Of a stretch of DNA of 64,000 nucleotides, positions 49,646-62,142 are shown one piece after another; position 1 is the first letter of the stretch, and each line of letters starts with the position of its first letter. Both the position numbers and the translations under genes were made by a program. The stretch spans positions 40,096,557 to 40,160,556 of the forward strand of contig OZ007570.1 in the NCBI GenBank assembly GCA_963931925.1, given 5' to 3'. The notes beneath the pieces are model-generated. The model did no database searches. It saw only the letters and a list, made by a program, of their open reading frames with translations, and was not told where the DNA came from. Origin of the DNA: Onchidella celtica. Lineage: Eukaryota > Mollusca > Gastropoda > Systellommatophora > Onchidiidae.

Positions 49646-52600
49646 CTGATAATGAGATAAATTGGAACAGAGTGTCAGTAGGAGTAGTGGCAGAAAAGCA
49701 TGTGGAGAATATTAAATTTAATACACACTTCCTGCATGATTAACCTTTTCACATCATACAACTTAAGTATTTCACCTTGCCTCCAAGCACTCTTATTTCA
49801 CAGTAATTATTCTTTGCTGACACACCATTCTGGGGTACGTTTGAAAAACCACAAAAATTAAATCTCCAGATAAACCCTACAATATGGCAAGTGTATCAGT
49901 GTATAGATTGTTGAGACTAGAAGACACGATATAATACGTTTTATATGCAAACACATGTTGCACAGTGTTCAGTGTGAAGCTTTGCGAACTCAAGACTTAA
50001 GCAGTGCAGTGTTAAGAGTTCTGCCAAGAGACAAAGCAACCAAATTCATAAATCCTCAGCATGGTAATTGTTAAAAAAATATCAGTGGCATGGTATTCGC
50101 TTGCACTGCATCTAATAAGATAATTACAGTATTCCAAAGAGCAGAAAAATTGCTCGAACAAATAGATATATAGCGACCTATGAAATCACACTTCTTTATT
50201 TCCTTCAAAAGGTACAATAGGATGATAAACAATAGTAAAAATAATTTAAGGTGACAGATAAGTTATGTTCCTGGTCATGAGACCAATTAAGCTCTAAAAT
50301 GTACATCATCCACAACAGTCTATTATGCACAAGTAGATTATCATATCATAATAAGGGAACATACATGACATTATTCAATTTATGCAATAATAATTAATAA
50401 ATGTTATTACTACAATGCTGAAGAAAATGGTTTTACCACAAGGCATGATAGCCGAAACATGTAAATTAATTAATCAGGAAAGAGTTATGTCTCCATCCAA
50501 AATTGGGACATATACACCCAGCCAGCAACCCTATGGAAATCCGACGCATAGGTCTGACATGAAGTTTGATCATTAGTATGGCATCGTTCCTAAGTAGATC
50601 CATTGGTTACTACGTCACACTGATGTCAGTTTGATGTAGGAATCCACCCCTTTGGTAATCCTACCTATCCTATGGAAATCTACATCAGCTTGACATAGGG
50701 ATGCTGGCTGGGCAATAGTCATCTATAACGTTACCGTAGCTGGCAATCAACAACAGCTGTAGAATCACCCTTGGGTCCCATCTTGCAAGTTCCTACTGGG
50801 TGATACACTGTAAGGGGCCTAGATCTCATGATGCATTTCCAGTAGACATCTGAATCAAACTTGTGTTGCTTACATGGATAGCCTGACTGGTTCTCAGTAG
50901 GCTCAGTGCCAATGTCCTTCATGACTTTTGTTGCGGATAGCTTCTGGCTGACTCTAATGCCTGCAAGTATCACAGCAACACATAAGGACGACTAAAAGTG
51001 CTATGGATATATGATGTGTGACATCTAGCATCACAATTTCTGCCACTGCCAGCTAAGTCTACAAATGTGCAGCTATTGTTTGTGTTCTAGCATACATGAA
51101 CAATGTTGTAACCATCAAATTAATATATTAGAGCTCTATAGTATTAGTTGCAGCTAAAACATCCCTCCACAGGATGATGAATGGTTTTGTCACTTTCAGT
51201 ACTGTATGCTATGGTAATTTTGTTCCTTTAAAAGTATCAATGACAAACTTAGCAAGAGAACTGTTTTTTAGCAAGAGTATTGTGTCCAATTGAATGCTTA
51301 TGCTACTAGTTTGGAACTGTAAAAGATGATTTTTAACGCTCACCCTGCGCACTACCCGTAAAGCCCGCTGCCTGGTCAGTGACCTTACTCACGGAGAATC
51401 TTATCTGGGGTCACTGACCCGTGCCACTAGACGATGACCACATACGCTGTCCACGTGGTTCGGTTTTTATTGATCGGTATGAAAACATTCGCTGCTATGC
51501 CTTATCACGCATGATAATGAATTAACCAGCAAAACCTTAGTCTGTCAGTCTCTAACCAATGATCTGACTTATGATTCCCAACTGACAGCTGTAGTTTTCG
51601 TGAGAACGAAGCATGATAACTAGCCACGCCCTCCCAAGCCCTACACAAATGGTTTCATCCTGATTGACACATACTAATAAACCAATGTGGGCATTTGGGG
51701 CAAAGATTATTTCAGAGCTTGTTTCTGATTGGTTCTTAGATACAGACAACTCCAGATGGTGGTCAGCTTGTGAAAAAATGAGACAATATTGCAAATTTGT
51801 TGAGCAACAGTTCGCATGTCGATGTTACATCTTTTGAAAGTGTGGGGAGAGTTTTTGAAAGCTTAGTCTTTGTGATTCCGACCAGTGGTTCACTGGTTAA
51901 CATGTCCATGTCACAATGCGTTAGATTTACGAAATATCATAAAAACCACAGAAAAACTGTGGGGTCGCAGCAGGGCTATAAGCAAAGTCAAAATTGAGCA
52001 AAAAGAAAAGGTTGTATGTTGCGAAGCCCCGCGTGAGAAATAAAACCCAAACAGTACAAAGCAAACTAAAGAGAAGACAGAAAATGCATAAATTTTCGGC
52101 TTTCGCCTTTGTCAAGTGAAAAAAACAACAAAAAAATGAACAATAAAAGACTTCAACAGGAACGAAGTGAAACAGTTTACTTAGCTGCGAGTTCTTGCTT
52201 CTTTAGCAGCACCAAAGCACGTCCATCCGCCAAAAGCATGGAAGCGGACGGACGTGCTTTGGTGCTGCTAAAGAAGCAAGAACTCGCAGCTAAGTAAACT
52301 GTTTCACTTCGTTCCTGTTGAAGTCTTTTATTGTTCATTTTTTTGTTGTTTTTTTTCACTTGACAAAGGCGAAAGCCGAAAATTTATGCATTTTCTGTCT
52401 TCTCTTTAGTTTGCTTTGTACTGTTTGGGTTTTATTTCTCACGCGGGGCTTCGCAACATACAACCTTTTCTTTTTGCTCAATTTTGACTTTGCGTTAGAT
52501 TTAGAAGAGATACAGTGAACAATAACACGATGGTTACGTCTCAAAAAGGTCAGTGACCTGATGCGTGAAAATACGGCTTGCGCGTGGCGCGGTCAGCTTC

Positions 52601-55600
52601 ACCTTGCCGACTTTTGCCGCCCGTGCGGCGCAAGTGCTTGCGAGTCAATACCGACAATTGCCGCCCCTCGCAGGGTGAGGGTTAACATTATGTTTAAGCC
52701 ATGTTCGTCATAGCTGACAAGTTGTAACTGGGCACATTCATTTATTCCTTAAGATGATGGATTCTTCATCAGTATAGTAATCTGCATATTATATATATAT
52801 ATGTTTCTTGATGATATTAATACCTCTCAGCAATGTCTCAACATCGTCTTGCTCGTTCCAGTAATTATGAATAATGATCGGAGAATCAAAAGGGTCCTGA
52901 CTCTTTAGTGTAATGCTGCCTCTACTCTTGGGTCGTAGTATCGTGGGGAGGATTGAGAAGCCATAGACAGTATTTTCTCTCTCTTTCAAGTCATCAATCA
53001 CCTATATAATGAAAAACGGATAAATCATTATGAACACTTGTACTGATACATAACTTTCCTTGTATATCTATGTTGCACGTCAGTAATTTACACATTATCT
53101 CATCCCTTAGATCATGCACAAAGAATATAAATTATTTAATAATATTCAGACAGCAAATATACTTCAGGGAGACTGGTAAATATTTATGTATCACAAACCC
53201 ATATATCGTCATTGTTCCCAAAGACTAGTAACTCAAAATTCAAAAAAAGCTGTTGTTAGGGGAGAGTAGTATTTTACATAGAGAGCGATTATAGCTGAGC
53301 GATGAACACAATTCGGTATTTTTTTCAATTTGGCTTTGTATTTACACTAATCACCCCTAACAACAGCCTTTTTTGAATTTTTGAGTTACTATAGCCTTAG
53401 GGAATGGTGATGATATCATAATATCAATAGTGACACTACCCTAACTTGATGACATTTTTTCAGAGTCTGCTATGGAATTATTGAAAAACTGATATTAGTA
53501 CAGCCTAATTTTGAAGAATAAAAATCTAAGGTTTATACTGACATTTTCTGTTTTCCTTCAGTAGGAATCTGCTTGAAGTTTAACTACAACAACCATGTTT
53601 TTCTAACACGGCAGTGTGTAAAACCATAACAAATCACCTCATTGCTAAAGCCCAAATTCGTCATGGCTTGCTTATTGTAAGGAAATATACTGATGTGCAG
53701 TTGTACATCAGGCCAGTCTAGAGCCTTGGCTTCTGAGGTAGTGCTGGTGAACAGAAGCATTTCAAGCCCATAGGGACTTGTAAGAGGACCTGCACAAGAA
53801 ATAAGTTTTACATCTTACGATGTTTAACGTCAGTTTTACAAGCAGTCAGACTTGTATTTGTCTCGTAGGTATAAATATTAAGTTGCGTTTTTAACATCAG
53901 CAACAACATAAAAAGCCAGTAATATGCAAGATGGCATCCAGAAAAGACAATAACATGTTTCAGAAGATGAAAAAAGGAAGGTAACAGACACAGAACACGT
54001 TAAATGAATCTTGGAAGCAAAAGAAAAGAAAAGAAAAAGAACTTTTCAATTTACCTGTACGAAACAGAAAATACTGTAACAGAGTCAAGACTGATTCTAT
54101 ATCATTGTATGAAAAACCTAGTGGTTCTCTTATTTTATAACTTTGATCCAGCAAAACATGGTCCTGCAGATTCTGACCCACGGGTAGATCAGCGACAACT
54201 GGTATCTGAAACAGACAATGATTCCAAGTCAATTAACTCATAACCCAATTATTTATTCAAACAAATAGTTAATTGAAAGCCAGCTGATAATGCCGCCATT
54301 GAATTTAATCGTGCAAACTGGTGTTACTGATAAAGAAAGCAGTTAACAAGTGGTTTACTGATGTATGCTCAGTATTCATGTGCCTGTCTATCTGGTCATT
54401 GTAAGAAAACAAACATTGTTGAAGACTGAAAAAATGACTCTCAGCACTGGGTAATCTGAAAAGTTAATAGACGTGCGTCAAAGACTAGGGTAGTGGGACA
54501 ACAGAAATGCAAAAACTGCTCCAATAGCTAGGAAGCGGTAATTTCACATGTAATTTTAGACAAATTTTTCATATATGAAAATAATGAGTAAAGATAGTAT
54601 TCTTCATTATTTTTTAAAAATGATTTGAGAGTAAGTTGCCACCTTCAAAGAATCCAAATGTTTCTTTGGTCCAATTCCAGACAACATGAGTAATTGTGGG
54701 GAGTTGATGGCTCCAGCTGACAAGATCACCTCTTTGTTAGCTTGGATGGTGAACTTTCTACCCATTCTGATCAACTCAACTCCAGTTGCTCTCTTGTTCT
54801 TGATGACAACCTTAAAAGTCATGTATTAATCAATTAATTAAAAAAATATTTTAAAAATTAAAATGTTGAGAGTTCCCCCCCAAAACTCTGATACATACAT
54901 ATTTCTTTTTCAACTGTACTATTACACAGAACAATAAGAAAATGTGTCCAGTGTCTGGTAAAGTCAAGCATGATACCATGTAGTTTCAGAAACAAGTCTA
55001 GAGTATTAAAATGATCCTAGAATAGTGCTCACCTTAGTAACATGGGAATTTACAGCAACATGCAAATTTGGGCGATCAAGAATAGGATGAAGAAAAGCAC
55101 GTGAAGTAGACATTCGCTCACCATTGTAAATGGTGGCCTGTGACATGCCTATCCCTGTAGGATACAGGAAATTGTAATAAGCAGGAAAAGAATCATCATC
55201 AGCTTACATTTGCTTGCAACTGGCTTATGTGGACCCATAAACAGAACAATGTTTGTGAAAGAGTTCACATACCAGCTGCCCCAGACCAGTTAAAATTGCC
55301 AGTCTGTTCTTCATCAGACATGAAGACAACATTAAATCGTGTATACTAATTATGAATACAATATGGACAGGTCGCCTTTTACTTTGATTAACTGAAATCT
55401 ATGCACAAATATGTTCAGAAAGTCCGTAAATGAGACCTCTTCAATTATACAGACCTATGTAACACAGATATATATAAAAAATTAAAGTGGTCCTTATAGA
55501 GGACTTCGCTTATAGAGAAAGTTACTTTCAGCGTTGCCTGCAACAGTCATATATATATATTATTTTATATATGTCAATATAGTGGATGAATTCAACCATT

Positions 55601-58600
55601 CAAATGATAAAATTATTCAGCAACCATTCTTTTTCTTTCTTTGAATTTCTATTGCAAGATCTTCCTGGTTTAAAGTTTAGAGGGGGGAGGGGGGTATCTG
55701 AAGATGAATTTCATTATTTATGGAGCCAGGAAGCTGATATTAACCAGTTGTTAGCAGGAATCACCCAATGTGGAAAGTCTCAGGAAGTTCCATAAAAATT
55801 TCATTCAAAAGTTATTTAAAATTATTTAATCAGTAAAGAAAAATCCAATATGGTCACTGTAACTATAGCAACCAACAAATTCACACTTTTTCTAAAGCGT
55901 TACACCATTTCCTTCACATTCCCAGTTCTGTTATTTCTGGTTACTATCAGCTTCCTGGCTCCATAAATAAAAACATCAATTTCAGCAGCCATCCCTGCCC
56001 TTAAACTGCTCCCACATTAAAACACATAAATTGCAGAAGTATGGCAAAACAATTAAAGGACAAAAATGTGAGGGTCACATCTGCATGATTGTCTATGACA
56101 AGAAGCTCACAGGAAAAAAAAGAAAAATCAAAACATTAACTATCTTTGCAATGTAAGCAATATAATAGGCCTATGGGCAAATGCATGATCAAAGATAATG
56201 AAATTCGTTTTTCTACGGTTTTTACAATATTTCGTCAATAAAGTACCTCTGGAAAAAAGATAGTTTTCGTATTAGCATTCACTGAATCCACATAAAGTGT
56301 AGGCTACTTGAGAGTACCAAACCACTAAATTTCACGCGCTCATAACCCATAGTTTAATACGTGTCAGTGAACATTCATGTACCTCTTTTAGTAAAGGATG
56401 AGAACCAGAAAACATAACCAGGGGTAAATCTGTTTTGCAAGATAATAGACATCAGTTCAGCACTATCTTTCCTGGCTTTTCCTCCCCCTCACTGATATTT
56501 CTAGAAACGTGAAATATTATTATTAGCGAGGGATATCCATTTTGTCCATCCCTAGGGCTACACCAGATGATTCTCTTTTGCCAGCATCTTACCATACCTT
56601 CCATGGATTTGCCATTGTAATCCTGGTTGTGCTGGTATCCTGCTTCCTTGGCTGCAGCAATAATTTTATCAGTCAAATCTATATCTCGAGGGCATGTTAT
56701 AGGCAGTGGCCCTTGCTGGTTGTGGAATTCTGCAGGCAAAAGAAAAAAAAAAATCAAATTTCATGCAAATCTTTCAACCACAGATTAATGTTTTCCCTAG
56801 TAGGACCCCATTCGCGTATGGTGCAAGTCATAAATTCTTTACTCTTCACCTATTTTCAGTCACTTTTATTAACTCAGTACCATGCTTAATGATAATGATA
56901 AAACACAAGTAGAACACACCAGCTAATATAACACATACAAGCACACAAAAACAGTTCTTTTTTTTTTAACACTCTCCACATTTTGTTGTCATTTTCATGG
57001 CAAAGCACACAATTATGTAATGACTGATTCTGAACAGAACAAATTAGCCACCGGAGATGAAGTATAATGTTGGGTGGCAAATATAAAAACTTAATTTTCC
57101 ACAGTCCATGCACAAAACAAAAAACATGGAAAACTAATTTTTTATATTTTTCAGGGATCAAATCTGCTGATATTTTTCCCTTTCCTAAACAGGCAAAGCA
57201 ACAGAAATTAAATTTAAATTCCACATCTGGTATGGTACATGATTATAAACATCATTTTTCAAAGGCATACTTTTATGAAAAAGGCATAGTTTAGGCATGG
57301 TTTGGTGCCTTGCACAAATGCAAGCTGGGCTGCATACCTGAGCTTTCAAGGGTTGAAATTTTAATAGTTTCCGACTTTTTGAAATAAGGCAAGACATGTT
57401 TATAATCCCAGCTGCTATCACCAGTATATTTTGCCCATCTGTCAAAGTCATGTCTTGACCCTCGAACGTAGATCATGGCATTCAAGCTGCTGGAACCACC
57501 AAGAACTCTACCTCGTGGCCAGTATGACATCTGTTAAAAAAATAATAATAGCAACCACAATAATAATAATAATAATCTTTGTAATAAAAAAGAAGTCACC
57601 CGATTTGTAACAAGACCTTCCGCCATCCATACAGCTCAGATTGGTGTGGAATTTTAAAGACATCTTCCTTTCGTCTTGCGGAAGGTTTTCCCTTTTTTTT
57701 TTCTTTTGTTAGATTTCGCAACTTGAAATGGTGTGGAAGTTTTTTTTGTTTTTACTTTGCTTTGTGTCCCTGATTTCGCCCCCGATCCCTTTTTCATGAT
57801 GGCATGAGCTATGACACCACTACATACTGTTGGTTTATTTAAATTTCTTAAAGGGCCAATCAATACCCGTACCCTGTGCTTTTTTTTTTTCTTTTTCTTT
57901 TTCTTTGGAAGTCTCTCGCCAGGGACGGCAATGGGCATAACTCATGATTCCCTCTGTTCAGCTTTACTAAGGAACCTACCTACCGCAACAATTCTTTCTT
58001 TTTCGTGCATAAGCTCCAGACAAAATTTAAAAAAACAAGCCTTTTTAGTGGGTCATAGCACAGCCAATCAGAATCCAGTAAATAATGCGCTAGCCACTAA
58101 AATTTTAACATGGTCATTTCCAAGTGTAGTAATTGTTTGTAGTAGTAATCATGTAAAATTCAGCAACACTGTCGGGTCACCAAAGACAGATTTCCTAGCT
58201 GTAGTGCTGATTGATGATTTGACATGAAATAACTTGGGAACTTCCAACCATGATGGAAGTAGTCATCATGGTAATCCTGATAGAGTACATGATTCTGGTA
58301 GCAGTTACGGCGACTAGCAACAACTCAGGTTTCCTGGCCCTGACATTAGTGCTGCAATAAAGGACAGTCATTGGTTCTAAATTGTCACATATTTCAACAG
58401 TATTACCGGTGTAACAGGCCAAAATATACCCCCCGCCCAGAATATACCCGGGGTTAAACTGGCCTAGCCCAGAATATCCCCCGGGGTATATTCTGGGCTA
58501 GGCCAGTTTATACCCCGGGGGTTACTTTGGGCTATTCCAGACTATATCCCCCCAGTCCAGATTATACCCCCTGCTTTTTCTTTAAAAACAAGTCAAGACC

Positions 58601-61600
58601 ACAGTTTATTTCAGCCTGTTCTTCATCACTGTCATCAGATATCATATTAAGACATACATGAACACATTCTTGACACCAACAAGTCATAATGCAATTTAGA
58701 GAAAATAATAATAACAGTTTATTTCAGCCTTAGTTTACTTTGGTGTACATACATAGGCCTACATTCTCGTCTCCTGTAAATCATGATACATTTTAGAAGG
58801 AACAAACATGCCTTAAAATGCATTGATATACAAAAGAGTTGAGTATCCATTCAAACTGACATGATCAGACTTCAGCATTAATTTCACTCCTGAGTGTTGA
58901 TGATATTATTATTATTATTATTATTTTGATAGTTAGTTGGCCATGAGTAAAACATGCATTGTATTTTTTGTTATAATGATGTAGAGAGAAAAGGCCAGAA
59001 AAGAACACACAGAAAAAAATAACAATGATAATCCAACTGACAGATAGTGCCATTCCATCATCCAGCAGATATAAAACTAAATAGGCACTTAATGTTTGCG
59101 ACTGATGAACTCCACCTGTCCAGATCCACTTGAAACGTTACAGAATGCTAACCAGTAATAATGATAACAATAAGAACACGAAATCATGTTATTTACTCTT
59201 GAAAATATAGAGAAATATCAATATCAGAATCATCATCATCATCTTGGAAATTGCAAAGATATGAGAGGGAGTGTAAAAATGGCAGCGTATGCTTACAAAT
59301 CATTCTAGAATTTATAAGCAGCAATGTATGTGTATCAACTATATATAAAAAACGTGTTAAATCTTTTCAAATATTCAAGTAGAACTGGACAGAAAGCTTT
59401 AGTGAAATACTAAATAGCCTTGACAGTTGTGTAGGCCGACAGAGTAAGTCCACTGAGACAAAAGTAGTGCATTATAAAAGGTAATAAGATCTATAGCATG
59501 TTGAGGCAAAATTCAATGGATCATGTTACATTAACAGTATTTCTTGTTAGTGAGTATCATTCTTTGATAGGTTATTTGCAGAAAGATATAAATTTCATGT
59601 ACATTACGGTTTAAGACACTGGATTAGTTTGCAAGGTATTTGAAAGATTGAACTTATGTGTTATAACTTATAGTGAGTAAGGGAATGTCACTCGCGAGTG
59701 AAATGAAATAAAAAAAAAAAAAAAGAAAAGACCTTGTCCGTCTTTACCTTCCTAAGCTTAACACTCCCTTGCCAAGTGATTTAACAACTGTGTATTTGTA
59801 CACAAAAAAATATTTAAAATGACTTCATTTTTATGAGTCCGTTAATTATTTCATCCATTGGGACTAAGTGTATGTCAGTGCCAAACAAACAGTACCGTGC
59901 AAATTTTACTCAATGGCAACCAACTACAAAAACAACTACAACATGCCAACGAACGTGAGTGACACTAATCCAGTGCCTTAAACCATGAGCTACATAAAAT
60001 GTATACATTTCCACAAATACGCTATCAAAGAATTTACTAACAAGACATGTTCATGCAACATGATCCATCGAATTTTTGCCATAACATACTATAATTACTT
60101 TCTGCAAAGCACTGTTGTCTCAGTGGATTTAATCTGTCATTTTACATGACTATCAAAGCTACTTCGCTAAAGCTTTCAGTCCAGTTCTACTTGAATAGTT
60201 GAAAAGATTTAACACATTATTTTTTACATGTACTTGGTACATATACACATATATTATTGCTGCTTATAGATTCTAGAATGATGTGTAGGTCATTTTTATA
60301 TTCCCTCTTATCTTTGTATTATTCCAAGATGATGGTGATTCTGATATTGATTATATTCTCTTTATTTTCAAGAGTAAATAAGATGATTTGGTTTTCTTAT
60401 TGTTATTATTGTATATTACTGGTTAACTTTCTGTAACGTTTCAAGTGGATCTGGACAGGTTAAATTCATTATGTGAAACAATTTTAGTATGTATTTAGTT
60501 TTGTGTGAACTATTTAATGTCTGCTGGATGATGGAATTGCACCATCTGCCAGTCCAGTTGTTAAAATGCTGTTGTTGTTTTTTTCTCTATGTATTCTTTT
60601 CTGGCCTTTCTCTCTGCATCAGTGTAACTTTATATAGATCTAGTTGTTCCGACATATCAAGCACATTTCTGATTTTCAAAAATTATAATAAGATTCAGAT
60701 AACTTTACACTTATGAGTCTTATAATTAGTTCATACCTTGCCACTAAGTATGTTAGTGGTGCCAAACAAAAAAATTACAATACATGTGTAACTCATGGAC
60801 AACTAATTATAAAAAAACCCAAACAATAATAATACCAACGGACACAAGTAAAATTAGTGTTAAAGTTTAATCATATCAGTTTCAATGGATTTTCAATCCT
60901 TTTGTATATCAATGCTTTTTAAGCATGGTTATGTCCTTTTAAATGTATCATAATTTACAAGAGTCAAAAATGTATGCTTCAATATGATATCTGATGACAG
61001 TGATAATGAACAATTCAAACTAAAGTTGAAATAAACTACGGTCTTGACTTGTTTTTAAAAAAAAGTAGGGGGTATAATCTGGACTGGGGGGGTATAGTCT
61101 GGCCTAGCCCAAAGTAAACCCTGGGGTATAAACTGGCCTAGCCCAGAATATACCCCGGGGGATATTCTGGACTAGGCCAGTTTAACCCTGGGTATAGTCT
61201 GGCGGGGGTATAATCTGACATGCTACACCGGTATTAATCTCAACGATTACCGGTATTTAAATACGTGTCTAAGGTAACGAGATGATAGCAGGTAAACAGA
61301 CAGAAGACAGACAGGCAGATAAAACTGTACACAATGAACCTTATTCCGTAGGCCATTCATTTCCTCCAGGGGCTCGGTAAAGTACTGCCACGTTTCAGCA
61401 TCTGACAATATTTCCAAACCGCCAGTCAGTGGGATAGAGAGATTTACTTTTCCACGATCATCTCCGCCTGCTTCTAATAACAGCACAGTGACATCAGGCT
61501 CCTCAGACAGGCGGTGGGCAAGAACAGCGCCCGCAGATCCTGCGCCGACTTCAGGAAATGAAAAAATAAAGAAGAAAAAAACAGTTCACATTCTATTCAT

Positions 61601-62107
61601 TTCTAGTCAGCCTTGTCATAATAATTCGAAGCCGATCTGACAGCTAAACTCATGACATAGACGTCGTTTATGCCTGGAGGTCGACAATTTAATTCATTCG
61701 CAATTCTTGGACAGCTCACCAAACAGAGATAACATCGATGCATTACCGCAGTCTCAATCGAGGCCTTGGCTATCTGCTAAACACTTTGAAGGATATTTGC
61801 CATTATTACTGTTGTATGCGATATTTTACCGAGTTTCGACAAAACACGACAATTGCGGGAAGCGAAGCAGGTTACCAAAAGAAGGCATCTTAAAGTTGCC
61901 AACACATGCACATAAACCAATGAAAAACATCTCAGGTGAAGCTTAGGTGAGGACGTTGCTTTAAGAATGCTAATTAGACTATTCAGATTCGATAAGTAAG
62001 ACCACGCTGTCTCTCACTCTCTCTCATTCTCTCTCCCTCCAAAACACACATACGCATGCACTCACACACATAACCCCATTCCTCTGTGCGTGTGTGTGTG
62101 TGTGAGT

Positions 62108-62142
<35 letters not shown>

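Noticed and set aside
52109-52359. Two nearly identical short proteins on opposite strands
   Set aside because: They are the two arms of a palindrome read in both directions, not a gene pair.
57811-58227. 138-codon plus-strand ORF in GMC intron 2
   Set aside because: Includes a poly-F run from a homopolymer and no recognisable domain.
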